NCBI GenBank assembly: GCA_041392165.1
Contig: JAWKMN010000001.1
Span: forward strand, 682,001-746,000
Direction of reading: 5' to 3'
DNA from: Arenibacter sp041392165
GTDB lineage: Bacteria > Bacteroidota > Bacteroidia > Flavobacteriales > Flavobacteriaceae
DNA length: 64,000 bases
Shown: piece after piece, positions 9,125-17,168 of the stretch
Layout: each line of letters opens with the position of its first letter
Numbering within the stretch: the stretch's first letter is position 1
Made by a program: the position numbers and the translations under genes
Notes under the pieces: generated by a model
What the model was told of the DNA's origin: nothing
Databases searched by the model: none
The model's input: only the letters and a program-made list of their open reading frames with translations

Positions 9125-10018
9125 ATGGGTAATCAAATAGAGCTAAGACATTTCAATTATTTCCTAGCGGTTGCCGAAGAACTCCACTATAGAAAGGCTG
9201 CAGAAAAATTGGGTATTTCGCAACCTGGTCTAAGCAGACAGATTAAACAGATGGAGGAGATTTTAGAGGTGAAACTGTTTGTCCGGACCAAGAAGAAGGT
9301 AAGCCTTACGGCTGCTGGGGAATATCTCAAAAGTGAAATAGGGTTTATCCTAAACCATTTGGAAGTGGCCAAAAAACAATTGGGACATATTAGGGATGGT
9401 AATTTCGGCGAGGTCCGGATGGGCTTTTTAGGTTCAGCCATGCAAGAAACGATACCCGATCTTTTGATTAGGTTAAAACAGAAACTTCCTGGGATCCAGG
9501 CCCATTTGGAGGAATTGTCCAATACGGCACAGATCAATGCCATTTTAAAGGATAAATTGGATATGGGCTTCGTGCGTATGTCCAGAGTTCCTGAAGGCCT
9601 AAACATTCAACCGGTCCATACCGACACTTTTTCCGTAGTCTTACCGGAATTATATCCCTTATTGACCAGAGAGTTTAGGGATGTAGGGCAACTGTCTACA
9701 GAGAATTTCATTTTGTTTTCCCAGGATACCGATCCGTTGTATTTTGATACGGTTATGAGTATCTGTGAGGATGCCGGCTTTACCCCAATGGTTTCACATA
9801 AATCCGTTCATGCCCAGACTATTTTTAAATTGGTGGAGAATAATATGGGAATAGCTATAATACCTACCTCCTTACAATATGGATTTCAGATGAAGGTGAA
9901 ATTTATTGAGCTAAAGAACATTCCGCAAAGGGCGGTACTATCCGTCTGTTGGAAGAAGGACAATAGAAACCCTGCTTTGCGTCATTGTATTAATTTATTG
10001 TTAAACCAATCGCAGTAG
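9125..10018 (+). CDS. LysR-family transcriptional regulator
   Basis: A 297-residue LysR-type regulator. The N-terminal winged helix (residues 5-64) has the classic LRHFNYFLAVAEELHYRKAA, then LGISQPGLSRQIKQMEE and LTAAGE. The C-terminal two-lobed periplasmic-binding-like effector domain (about 90-290) is complete. The sequence style is that of the CbnR/BenM subgroup controlling aromatic or chloroaromatic catabolism, though the effector cannot be read. A nitroreductase begins 42 nt downstream on the same strand and may be co-transcribed or be part of its regulon. Upstream is the divergent methyltransferase with about 290 nt between them, where autoregulatory binding would be expected. Confidence 0.9.
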   Translation: MGNQIELRHFNYFLAVAEELHYRKAAEKLGISQPGLSRQIKQMEEILEVKLFVRTKKKVSLTAAGEYLKSEIGFILNHLEVAKKQLGHIRDGNFGEVRMGFLGSAMQETIPDLLIRLKQKLPGIQAHLEELSNTAQINAILKDKLDMGFVRMSRVPEGLNIQPVHTDTFSVVLPELYPLLTREFRDVGQLSTENFILFSQDTDPLYFDTVMSICEDAGFTPMVSHKSVHAQTIFKLVENNMGIAIIPTSLQYGFQMKVKFIELKNIPQRAVLSVCWKKDNRNPALRHCINLLLNQSQ

Positions 10019-10060
10019 GGGAATTAAAAACTTTAGTTTGTAATATTTAATTGAGGATTT

Positions 10061-10612
10061 ATGATTTTTGATATAATAAAGAGGCGTCGGTCTATTTTTC
10101 CTGCCCAATATAATGATCGACCTATAAGTAAGGAGGATATTGAAAAGGTGTTGGAGGCGGCCAATTATGCACCCACCCACAAGAAAACGGAACCTTGGCG
10201 GTTTAAAGTTTTACAAGGTGAGAGCAAGGAAAAATTGGGCTTGTTCCTGTCCTTGAAATATATGGAAACCGATGTTAAGCCCAAGCAGTTCAAGGTAGAA
10301 AAGTTGATACAGAATCCCAAAAAGGCTGCTGCCGTTATTGCCATTTGTATGCAAAGGGATCCCTTGGAAAGTTTGCCGGAGTGGGAAGAGGTAGCTGCTA
10401 CGGCCATGGCGGTACAAAATATGTGGTTGTGCTGTACTGAGATGGGCATAGGGAGCTATTGGAGCTCTCCCGGCCTTATTGAATATATGGACGATTTTTT
10501 TGAGCTTAATCCTGGAGAAGTGTGTTTAGGTTTTTTCTATATGGGTTATTATGACGAAGAAATTCCTGAAGTTGCCAAGGGGCCTTGGCAGGAAAAAGTT
10601 ACCTGGATATAG
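10061..10612 (+). CDS. Nitroreductase family protein (YdjA-like)
   Basis: A 183-residue flavin reductase fold. RRRSIFPAQYNDRPI at the N-terminus is the phosphate-binding FMN site of the nitroreductase family, followed by ANYAPTHKKTEPWRF and the second FMN contact GIGSYWSSPGL. Length and motif spacing match the minimal YdjA-type proteins (183 residues in E. coli). These enzymes use NAD(P)H to reduce nitroaromatics or enones; the natural substrate is often unknown. It follows the LysR gene by 42 nt and is convergent with the DUF456 gene 8 nt away. The cytoplasmic, probably dimeric state is inferred from the family. Confidence 0.85.
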   Translation: MIFDIIKRRRSIFPAQYNDRPISKEDIEKVLEAANYAPTHKKTEPWRFKVLQGESKEKLGLFLSLKYMETDVKPKQFKVEKLIQNPKKAAAVIAICMQRDPLESLPEWEEVAATAMAVQNMWLCCTEMGIGSYWSSPGLIEYMDDFFELNPGEVCLGFFYMGYYDEEIPEVAKGPWQEKVTWI

Positions 10613-10620
10613 ATTGCCGC

Positions 10621-11136
10621 TTAATTAAAGAAGGGAAATAGGTCCGATCTATATTCCCAAGCCTTATGTATAAACAGACCTAAATAAATCATGGTGACCA
10701 TAAATTTTAGGAAGGTTCCGGTTAAAAATCCCAGAAAAGAACCAAATGCGGCCTTTAGGGCCGTTTTTTGATCGGCTTTGTTGATCAGTTCCCCTACCAA
10801 AGCTCCCAGAAAAGGCCAGATGATTATTCCTAAAAATCCAATAACCGGGAAAATAAGGGCTATTAAAAGTCCGACCGTAGTACCTATCATACCCCATTTG
10901 CTTCCCCCGAATTTTTTGGTGCCCCAAACGGGGATAATATAATCCAGGGCAAAGACCATTATGGCTATGGCAAGGGTAATACCTAAGAAGACCCAGTCAT
11001 CAGGGACGGCTTTTGTAAGGTAGAGTAGGAGAAGGCCTATCCAGCTCAGGGGAGTTCCGGGGAGGACCGGTAGAAAACTGCCCAACACGCCAACGAACAT
11101 TAAAATGAACCCGATAATCAATAATGCGATATCCAT
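10621..11136 (-). CDS. DUF456 membrane protein
   Basis: A 171-residue hydrophobic protein with about five membrane segments and the DUF456 hallmarks PVLPGTPLSWIGLLLLYL near residue 25 and ALDYIIPVWGTKKFGGSKWG near 64, where the glycine-rich loop precedes another helix. The function of DUF456 is unknown; the fold resembles small glycine-zipper membrane proteins. The ATG at 11136 is well placed. The gene is convergent with the nitroreductase, and its upstream side faces the REP array, so it is likely monocistronic. Confidence 0.85.
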   Translation of the reverse strand: MDIALLIIGFILMFVGVLGSFLPVLPGTPLSWIGLLLLYLTKAVPDDWVFLGITLAIAIMVFALDYIIPVWGTKKFGGSKWGMIGTTVGLLIALIFPVIGFLGIIIWPFLGALVGELINKADQKTALKAAFGSFLGFLTGTFLKFMVTMIYLGLFIHKAWEYRSDLFPFFN

Positions 11137-11224
11137 AGGAATCCTTATATGCTTTGTTTGACGAAGATAGGAAGGATTTGTTACAGGGATGGAGATTTAG
11201 GATGGAAAAAAGGTTAAGGCAGTC

Positions 11225-11880
11225 ACTTTGGCAGAGCGAAGCATGAGCGACTGGAAGTCGCACATATTGGGTTTTTGGGGTTGGGCACGTTTTCGTTATT
11301 GTTGAAAGGAAAGTGTTCGGGTGCCAATTGATGTTCTGGTTAAGCCACTAGTGTGATTTCTCGTCGCTATCGCTCTGTCGAAATGACTGGAGTTGTCACT
11401 TCGATATGAGTTGCTTTTTTGCAACGATTGAGAAGTCGTACGTATTGGTTTTAGTGGTATTAGTCGGTAATTACATGTTGACTGCAAATTTTAAGTACAC
11501 GCATAGCTACTTGTGTGATTTCTCGTCGCTATCGCTCTGTCGAAATGACTAGAGTTGTCACTTCGATATGAGTTGCTTTTTTGCAACGATTGAGAAGTCG
11601 CACATATTGGGTTTTTGGGGTTGGGCACGTTTTCGTTATTGTTGAAAGGAAAGTGTTCGGGTGCCAATTGATGTTCTGGTTGAGCCACTAGTGTGATTTC
11701 TCGTCGCTATCGCTCTGTCGAAATGACTGGAGTGGTCACTTCGACATGAGGTGTTTTTACACCGATTGAGAAGTCGCACATATTGGTTTTGGGTGGGACG
11801 TATTGTTGTTATTGTTGAAAGGATAGCGTTCGAGTATCCAATTGATGTTTTTGGTTGAGCCATTAGTGTGATTTAGCTCA
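11225..11880. repeat. REP/BIME array, left block
   Basis: Tandem units of about 160-180 bp. Each unit holds two facing REP-like elements: a left arm TGTGATTTCTCGTCGCTATC (copies at about 11351, 11512, 11692) ending in GTCGAAATGAC, and a right arm starting GTCACTTCGA and ending GAGAAGTCGCACA. Between them a hairpin tip varies but keeps pairing (GTTGC/GCAAC at about 11411 and 11572, GGTGT/ACACC at about 11748). Units are joined by one of two spacers: spacer A includes GTAATTACATGTTGACTGC, spacer B includes TTGTTGAAAGGAAAGTGTTC. The last unit near 11868 is degenerate. Reading frames inside are repeat artefacts. Confidence 0.85.
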
Positions 11881-11996
11881 TGACATTTTTATTTTACGGG
11901 TATTCGTGAATCTTCGATTTCTCCTTAACAGTCGAAATGACAGGGGTGGTTCTTTCGGTAGAATCCCTTTTCTCGACTTAAAAAATAAAGCTAAAT

Positions 11997-12323
11997 TTGG
12001 CTAACACCAATCCTAGTTTTAAATTGTTCTATAATCATTTTGTATATATAACCACAAATGAATATCGTACAGCCCTCTATGTAGGCGTGACCAACAATAT
12101 ACAGCGTAGGTTGTCCCAGCACTATTTTGATAGTCAAAATTCAAAAAAATCTTTCGCTGGAAAATATAACTGTATGTATTTGGTGTATTACGAAGGTTTT
12201 GAAAACCCAAAAGATGCTATTGTTTGGGGAAAAGAGATTAAAAAATGGCGAAGGGAAAAGAAGAATAGTCTTATTTCTGCTTTTAATCCCAAATGGGAAA
12301 CCTTGAACAATCAGATTGTTTAA
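11997..12323 (+). CDS. GIY-YIG nuclease family protein inside the repeat array
   Basis: A protein of up to 108 residues with the GIY-YIG catalytic fold: FVYITTN (GIY strand), ALYVGVTNNIQRR (YIG strand with the conserved arginine), and GKEIKKWRREKKNSLI with the conserved glutamate, then FNPKWETLN. This is the short stand-alone UvrC-N/YhbQ-like type. The start is uncertain: the frame opens at a TTG (11997), and a second TTG at 12024 would give the more usual MFYNHFVYI start. No ATG is available, so expression may be weak or the start mutated. It sits between two blocks of the REP array, as commonly seen for such small nucleases in Bacteroidota genomes. A role in nicking repeat hairpins is possible but unproven. 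Confidence 0.75.
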   Translation: MANTNPSFKLFYNHFVYITTNEYRTALYVGVTNNIQRRLSQHYFDSQNSKKSFAGKYNCMYLVYYEGFENPKDAIVWGKEIKKWRREKKNSLISAFNPKWETLNNQIV

Positions 12324-12384
12324 TTGGATTGCAATAATGGATCTGAAGTTTGTCATTACAACCAAGTATTCTAAAGGACCTAAC

Positions 12385-13170
12385 AGTCACTTCGATATGA
12401 GGTGTTTTTACACCGATTGAGAAGTCGTACATATTGGTTTTAGTGGTATTAGTAGGTAATTACAAGTTGACTGCAAATTTTAAGTACGCGCTTAGCTACT
12501 TGTGTGATTTCTCGTCGCTATCGCTTTGTCGAAATGACTTGAGTGGTCACTTCGACATGAGTTGCTTTTTGGCAACGATTGAGAAGTCGCACATATTGGT
12601 TTTGGGTGGTATTAGTCGGTAATTACAGGTTGACTGCAAATTTTAAGTGCACGCATAGCTACTTGTGTGATTTCTCGTCGCTATCGTTTTGTCGAAATGA
12701 CTTGAGTGGTCACTTCGACATGAGGTGTTTTTACACCGATTGAGAAGTCGCACATATTGGTTTTAGTGGTATTAGTAGGTAATTACAGGTTGACTGCAAA
12801 TTTTAAGTACACGCATAGCTACTTGTGTGATTTCTCGTCGCTATCGCTCTGTCGAAATGACTGGAGTTGTCACTTCGATATGAGTTGCTTTTTTGCAACG
12901 ATTGAGAAGTTGTACGTATTGGTTTTAGTGGTATTAGTAGGTAATTACAGGTTGACTGCAAATTTTAAGTACGCGCTTAGCTACTTGTGTGATTTCTCGT
13001 CGCTATCGCTCTGTCGAAATGACTGGAGTGGTCACTTCGACATGAGGTGTTTTTACACCGATTGAGAAGTCGCACATATTGGTTTTGGGTGGTATTAGTC
13101 AGTAATTACAGGTTGACTGCAAATTTTAAGTGCAAATAGCTACTTGTGTGATTTCTCACATACGTTCGAA
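12385..13170. repeat. REP/BIME array, right block
   Basis: Continuation of the array with a nearly constant 160-162 bp period (left arms at about 12504, 12664, 12826, 12988 and a degenerate copy at about 13145). All joints here use spacer A. Hairpin tips alternate between GGTGT/ACACC (about 12403, 12723, 13045) and GTTGC/GCAAC (about 12561, 12884), with pairing preserved. The array stops shortly before the operator region of the BlaI-type gene. Confidence 0.85.
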
Positions 13171-13238
13171 ATGACTGCAAACTTCACTTTGATGGACTCT
13201 CCGGACTGGCCCTCACAATAACTTCTATTCAGCTTTTT

Positions 13239-13306
13239 AACTAAAAAATTAGTTTAAACTAATTTTTTAGTTATATTTGCCTTAGTATTCAACTAAAAAG
13301 TTAGTT
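13239..13306 (+). promoter_or_regulatory. Three BlaI-type operators overlapping a -7 promoter
   Basis: A perfect 34-bp palindrome (13239-13272) is made of two 16-bp sites of the form AACTAA-N4-TTAGTT (13239-13254 and 13257-13272). A third site, AACTAAAAAGTTAGTT, lies at 13291-13306, 2 nt before the ATG. The -7 element TATATTTG (13272-13279) sits between sites two and three. This is a standard layout for autorepression by a dimeric BlaI/MecI repressor, although the half-site AACTAA differs from the classical TACA/TGTA operator. Confidence 0.75.
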
Positions 13307-13308
13307 AA

Positions 13309-13671
13309 ATGAAACAATTGACCAAAGCGGAGGAAGAGGTAATGCAAGTATTGTGGCAGTTGCAAAAATGCAATGTGGCCGCCATTATTGACGAATTGCC
13401 GGAGCCGAAACCGGCCTACAATACGGTCTCTACCATTGTGCGCATTCTGGAGAGTAAAGGTTTTGTGGACCATGAACAAGAGGGTAGGGGCTATCTTTAT
13501 TTTCCGTTGATCAAGAAATCGGATTACGGCAACCAGTCCATTAACAAATTGGTGGATGGGTATTTTCAGGGCTCTTTTAAAAGTATGGTCTCTTTCTTTA
13601 TGAAAAAGAACGATATGGGCCTTTCCGAATTGGAATCCATACTCAAGGAAATTAAAAAAGAAAAGGAATGA
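13309..13671 (+). CDS. BlaI/MecI/CopY-family repressor
   Basis: A 120-residue winged-helix repressor: QLTKAEEEVMQVLWQLQKC (helices 1-2), the recognition region PKPAYNTVSTIVRILESKGFV and a wing (GRGYLYFPLI), then a C-terminal dimerisation helix pair. These are the landmarks of the penicillinase-repressor family (PF03965). Its 3' end overlaps the start of the M56 peptidase gene by 4 nt (ATGA), indicating translational coupling, and three matching palindromes lie immediately upstream. In the family, the partner M56 sensor triggers cleavage or release of the repressor. The inducing signal here need not be a beta-lactam, since no beta-lactamase is nearby. Confidence 0.9.
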   Translation: MKQLTKAEEEVMQVLWQLQKCNVAAIIDELPEPKPAYNTVSTIVRILESKGFVDHEQEGRGYLYFPLIKKSDYGNQSINKLVDGYFQGSFKSMVSFFMKKNDMGLSELESILKEIKKEKE

Positions 13672-15665
13672 TACGGTATATATTGGAATGCATGGCATTC
13701 CAGCTATTATTTTTGATCGTTTATGATTTCTTCCTTAAACGGGAGACCTTTTTTCAGTGGAACAGGGTATACCTTATAGGGACCTTTGTATTGTCCCTGT
13801 TGTTGCCTTGGATAAAGATAGAGGCTTTGAAGACTACTGTTTCTCCTGAATATTTTGTCTATCCGGAATACCTATGGGGCATGGACATGTCCGAAGAGGT
13901 GGTGGATGCTCCGGAAAAATCGTCCTCTTTGGATCTTTCTGCCACCGAAATAGTATTTTATGGCGGAATGTGCATTGCGGCCTTGCTCTTTGCCTACAAA
14001 CTATACCAAATAAACCGACTCAAAACTCAGGGCGAAATCCTTTATTTTGAAAACTTCACCCGAGTGATGGTGCGGAACAGTACTATGGCCTTTTCTTTTT
14101 TTAGGTCCATTTTTTTGGGGGACCAAGTGTTGGAAAAGGACTATGAAAGCATCATTCAGCACGAGCTGGTACATATAGGGCAACGGCATAGCTGGGATCT
14201 GATGTTCTTCGAACTGATGCGGATCATAGGCTGGTTCAATCCCCTGGTCTATGTATATCAAAACAGGGTTTCCGAATTGCACGAGTTCATCGCCGATGCC
14301 AATGTGGCTAAGACCCATAAATCGGAACAATATCAATTGTTGTTGTCACAGGTCTTCCAGACCCAACATATTTCTTTTATCAATCCATTTTTTAAATCAT
14401 CATTAATCAAAAAACGAATCCTCATGTTACAAAAATCAAAATCAAAGAAAGTTTGGAGACTAAAGTATTTGTTGTTGCTGCCATTGGTAGTAGTGATGTT
14501 GATCTACACTTCTGTGGAAGCACAGGAAAATGGGATTTCGGGCGAAGAACAAACTGCCAGCGAAGCAGAGTTAATAAAAAGAGTCCAGTCACCCCAGTTT
14601 AACAATCTTAATCAAGATCAAGTTGACATTCCCTTTGCACAAGTAGAAAAGGCACCCATTTTTCCTGGTTGTGAAGATGCGGATAATATAAGAGGATGTT
14701 TTCAACAACAAATGCAGAAACATATAAGTGAGAATTTTAGTTATCCCCAAGAAGCTCAGGAAAAAGGGGTACAGGGACGGGTGAACGTATTATTTGTTAT
14801 TCAAAAAGATGGAAGTATAGAGAATGTTCGTATGCGCTCACCTTATAAAATTTTGGAAGCGGAAGCGGCCCGTATTATTTCCCTGCTGCCCCGGATGGTC
14901 CCAGGGGAACACAAAGGAAAAAAAGTGAGGGTAGCTTATTCAATCCCGATCACGTTTAAGTTGGAAGGGAAAACGGAATTTGGTGCCAGGAGGAATGAGG
15001 ACGGCTCGGTAGATGTGCCTTTTGCCATAATAGAGAAAGTTCCTGTTTTTCCAGGTTGTGAGGATGCATCGGATATGAGAACCTGTTTTAATGAAAAGTT
15101 GCAACAGCATATTGCGAAAAATTTTAGGTACCCCCTGGAAGCCCAGGAAAAGGACATTCAGGGAAGGGTAAATATATTGTTTGTTATTCAGGAAGACGGA
15201 AACATAGGGAATATTAAGATGCGTGGACCAGATAAGCTTTTGGAGGATGAGGCGGTCAGGATTATCTCTTTATTGCCACAAATGACCCCGGGAGAGCACC
15301 GTGGAGAAAAAGTGCGGGTACCTTTTTCCATTCCAATTAACTTTAGGTTGCAAGGCCCTGAAGAAAATGAGTCAAAGCAATCTCCAGGTATTGAGCTTAC
15401 TACGAATATGATGTCTGTTGAGGCTTATGTGAAAATGGTGGATGGGAAGGAGTATATAAAGGGCAAAGTCACGGATGGATCCCGAAGTGTGCCTGGAGTT
15501 AACGTTTCGGTTCAAGGTATGGATAAGACTGTGGTTACGGATTTTGATGGAGTTTTTGAAATCAAGGCTAAGAAGGGAGATGTCTTGACCTTTCAGCATA
15601 TTGGATTACCGGTAACCATGCTCGCCATTACACATAAACAGAAATACCATATTACCAATAAGTAG
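13668..15665 (+). CDS. M56 (BlaR1-type) membrane metallopeptidase fused to two TonB-C-like domains
   Basis: A 665-residue protein. Membrane helices near residues 5-25, 36-48 and 95-112 and a hydrophobic segment near 267-284 frame an M56 peptidase domain with the zinc motif HELVH (165-169) and a downstream ELHEFIADA that supplies the third ligand. The C-terminal part, predicted periplasmic, holds two closely similar TonB-C-like domains (about 319-433 and 448-563), each with FPGCED, a second Cys about eight residues on, YPxEAQEK and a PGEH turn. A carboxypeptidase-regulatory-like beta domain follows (about 597-655). The gene overlaps the repressor by 4 nt. The two repeats are similar enough to suggest internal duplication. 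The role is probably envelope-signal sensing and relay to the repressor; TonB-C domains suggest binding of an outer-membrane or periplasmic partner. Confidence 0.85.
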   Translation: MIRYILECMAFQLLFLIVYDFFLKRETFFQWNRVYLIGTFVLSLLLPWIKIEALKTTVSPEYFVYPEYLWGMDMSEEVVDAPEKSSSLDLSATEIVFYGGMCIAALLFAYKLYQINRLKTQGEILYFENFTRVMVRNSTMAFSFFRSIFLGDQVLEKDYESIIQHELVHIGQRHSWDLMFFELMRIIGWFNPLVYVYQNRVSELHEFIADANVAKTHKSEQYQLLLSQVFQTQHISFINPFFKSSLIKKRILMLQKSKSKKVWRLKYLLLLPLVVVMLIYTSVEAQENGISGEEQTASEAELIKRVQSPQFNNLNQDQVDIPFAQVEKAPIFPGCEDADNIRGCFQQQMQKHISENFSYPQEAQEKGVQGRVNVLFVIQKDGSIENVRMRSPYKILEAEAARIISLLPRMVPGEHKGKKVRVAYSIPITFKLEGKTEFGARRNEDGSVDVPFAIIEKVPVFPGCEDASDMRTCFNEKLQQHIAKNFRYPLEAQEKDIQGRVNILFVIQEDGNIGNIKMRGPDKLLEDEAVRIISLLPQMTPGEHRGEKVRVPFSIPINFRLQGPEENESKQSPGIELTTNMMSVEAYVKMVDGKEYIKGKVTDGSRSVPGVNVSVQGMDKTVVTDFDGVFEIKAKKGDVLTFQHIGLPVTMLAITHKQKYHITNK

Positions 15666-15823
15666 TAATGATACTCATCAGATCCGGGAAACCATGGTGA
15701 CGCCGCCAAAGTATATTACGGTAGATATATAAACAGTATATTAGGCCATATTAACAGGAAATTCAAGTCCATAACCCTTAAATTGATCAAAAAATTGTAA
15801 TTTCCGCCCAGAATCTGGCATAC

Positions 15824-16300
15824 ATGAGGAAAGTTGCGGTTTTGGCCTGTTTTTGTCTTTTTACCTCTTGCGACTGGTTTGCTTCCAAAGAAGAAAAAAC
15901 CCAAGAATTGGTAAACGAGGAAATGCGCAATATAAATTTTAATGAGGTGGATAAGTACCCCTTGTTTTACAACTGTGATGAAATGTTGGATAAGGAGGGG
16001 CAATTGGAGTGTTTCCAAAAAACATTATTGGAGCATTATACGGAGACTTTGGAGGGGTTTGAGTTTCAATTTGTATCCGATATCAATACTGCTATTTATG
16101 TAGATTTCTTGGTAGACCACCAAGGGCAGATCTCCGTTTTGGAAGTGCAGCGCAACCAGGATATCGAAAATCAGATTCCCGAGTTCCGTACCATTATTGC
16201 CCGAAGCCTAAAAGGATTGCCCCCATTATCGCCCGCCCTTAAGAGAGGGGTTCCGGTGTCCTCAAAATTTAGGATCCCCATTATCGTGAATTCCCAATGA
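15824..16300 (+). CDS. Lipoprotein with TonB-C-like domain
   Basis: A 158-residue protein with a lipoprotein signal (LACFCLFTSC, lipidated Cys16). The mature part repeats the pattern of the two domains in the preceding M56 protein: YPLFYNCDE followed by a second Cys in ECFQKTLLEHY, a strand IYVDFLVDHQGQISVLEVQ, and the closing VSSKFRIPIIV. It is therefore a third, more diverged copy of that domain, here anchored to a membrane by lipid. It starts 158 nt after the M56 gene on the same strand, so a functional link is likely: a partner or target of the sensor. I know of no established function for this domain outside TonB itself. Confidence 0.7.
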   Translation: MRKVAVLACFCLFTSCDWFASKEEKTQELVNEEMRNINFNEVDKYPLFYNCDEMLDKEGQLECFQKTLLEHYTETLEGFEFQFVSDINTAIYVDFLVDHQGQISVLEVQRNQDIENQIPEFRTIIARSLKGLPPLSPALKRGVPVSSKFRIPIIVNSQ

Positions 16301-16429
16301 CTAAACTAGGATGCAGTGAAATCCATTTTTTTTGCCAACTGTATACGGTCACTGCCAACTGTGAATTCCCAAAGTTTATATAAATTGAAATATTAGTATG
16401 AATCTCGATAATTATCGGGGGTAAGATAT

Positions 16430-16437
16430 TATTTTTG
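16430..16437 (+). promoter_or_regulatory. Bacteroidota -7 promoter element before ruvC
   Basis: TATTTTTG fits TAnnTTTG and lies 39 nt before the ruvC start. A 12-bp palindrome CGATAATTATCG is found just upstream at 16406-16417. Confidence 0.4.
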
Positions 16438-16476
16438 ACTAGATAATAAAACCACAAAAATTAAATAGCGTCGTTC

Positions 16477-17106
16477 TTGGCACATGAAAAGATAATATTG
16501 GGTATCGATCCCGGGACCACCATTATGGGTTTTGGCCTTATAAGGGTGGTCAATAAGAAAATGGAGTTCATTCAAATGAACGAACTCCTCCTTCAGAAAT
16601 ATGCGGATCCCTATACTAAGCTGAAACTTATTTTTGAACGCACCATAGAGCTTATAGATACCTACCACCCGGACGAAATCGCCATTGAGGCTCCTTTTTT
16701 TGGAAAGAATGTACAATCCATGCTCAAATTGGGCAGGGCCCAGGGCGTGGCCATGGCCGCAGGCTTATCGCGCCAAATCCCCATTACGGAATACCTGCCA
16801 AAAAAGATCAAGATGGCCATTACCGGGAATGGAAACGCCAGTAAGGAGCAAGTAGCCAAAATGCTGCAAAGTGTTTTGGGATTAAAATCCCTCCCTAAAA
16901 ATCTGGACAGTACCGATGGCCTGGCCGCTGCCGTCTGCCATTTTTATAACGATGGCCGTTTGGAAACAGGTAAAAGTTACAGCGGCTGGGAGGCTTTTGT
17001 GAAACAGAATAGCCCCCCCGCCCCCAAAGGGGGAGTTCAGGGTACCCGCCCCAAAAAGGGGATCGGGACAGCGGACATTGTAGATCTTAGAAAAAAGAAA
17101 AGCTGA
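16477..17106 (+). CDS. ruvC: Holliday junction resolvase RuvC
   Basis: RuvC cuts Holliday junctions during recombination, working with RuvAB. The four catalytic acids are present: D11 (ILGIDPGT), E71 (AIEAPFF), D144 and D147 (LDSTDGLAAAVCHF). The start is a TTG at 16477, since no in-frame ATG precedes the conserved IILGIDPGT; a -7 element lies 39 nt upstream. At 209 residues it is longer than the usual 170-190. The extra C-terminal segment (about 179-195, SPPAPKGGVQGTRPKKG) is encoded by a GC-rich REP element whose inverted partner occurs at the start of the next gene. So the 3' end of this gene has absorbed a repeat without losing the catalytic domain. Confidence 0.95.
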   Translation: MAHEKIILGIDPGTTIMGFGLIRVVNKKMEFIQMNELLLQKYADPYTKLKLIFERTIELIDTYHPDEIAIEAPFFGKNVQSMLKLGRAQGVAMAAGLSRQIPITEYLPKKIKMAITGNGNASKEQVAKMLQSVLGLKSLPKNLDSTDGLAAAVCHFYNDGRLETGKSYSGWEAFVKQNSPPAPKGGVQGTRPKKGIGTADIVDLRKKKS

Positions 17107-17168
17107 TTTTTGTGAACAATATTCAATTATGAACTCCAGATTAAGCTCCCCCTTTGGGGGCGGGGGGG
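17013..17168. repeat. Inverted pair of GC-rich REP elements overlapping ruvC and hemW
   Basis: The 23-bp element at 17013-17035 (seven C, G, five C, AAA, five G, AG) has an exact reverse complement at 17146-17168. The first lies in the ruvC 3' coding region, the second in the first codons of hemW. The two arms could form a long stem with about 110 nt of loop spanning the intergenic region. Confidence 0.85.

Noticed and set aside
11296..11863. Minus-strand coding frames in the REP array
   Set aside because: They are translations of the repeat itself; the same peptide recurs in each unit and has no domain.
12434..13065. Plus-strand coding frames in the right REP block
   Set aside because: The peptide VGNYKLTANFKYA repeats with every unit, so it is a repeat artefact.
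11225..13170. CRISPR array
   Set aside because: The period is about 160-180 bp, spacers are repeated rather than unique, the units are palindromic pairs and no cas gene is nearby.
13309..15665. Beta-lactam resistance operon
   Set aside because: Although BlaI and M56 families are present, no beta-lactamase or penicillin-binding domain is found; the sensor carries TonB-C-like domains instead.
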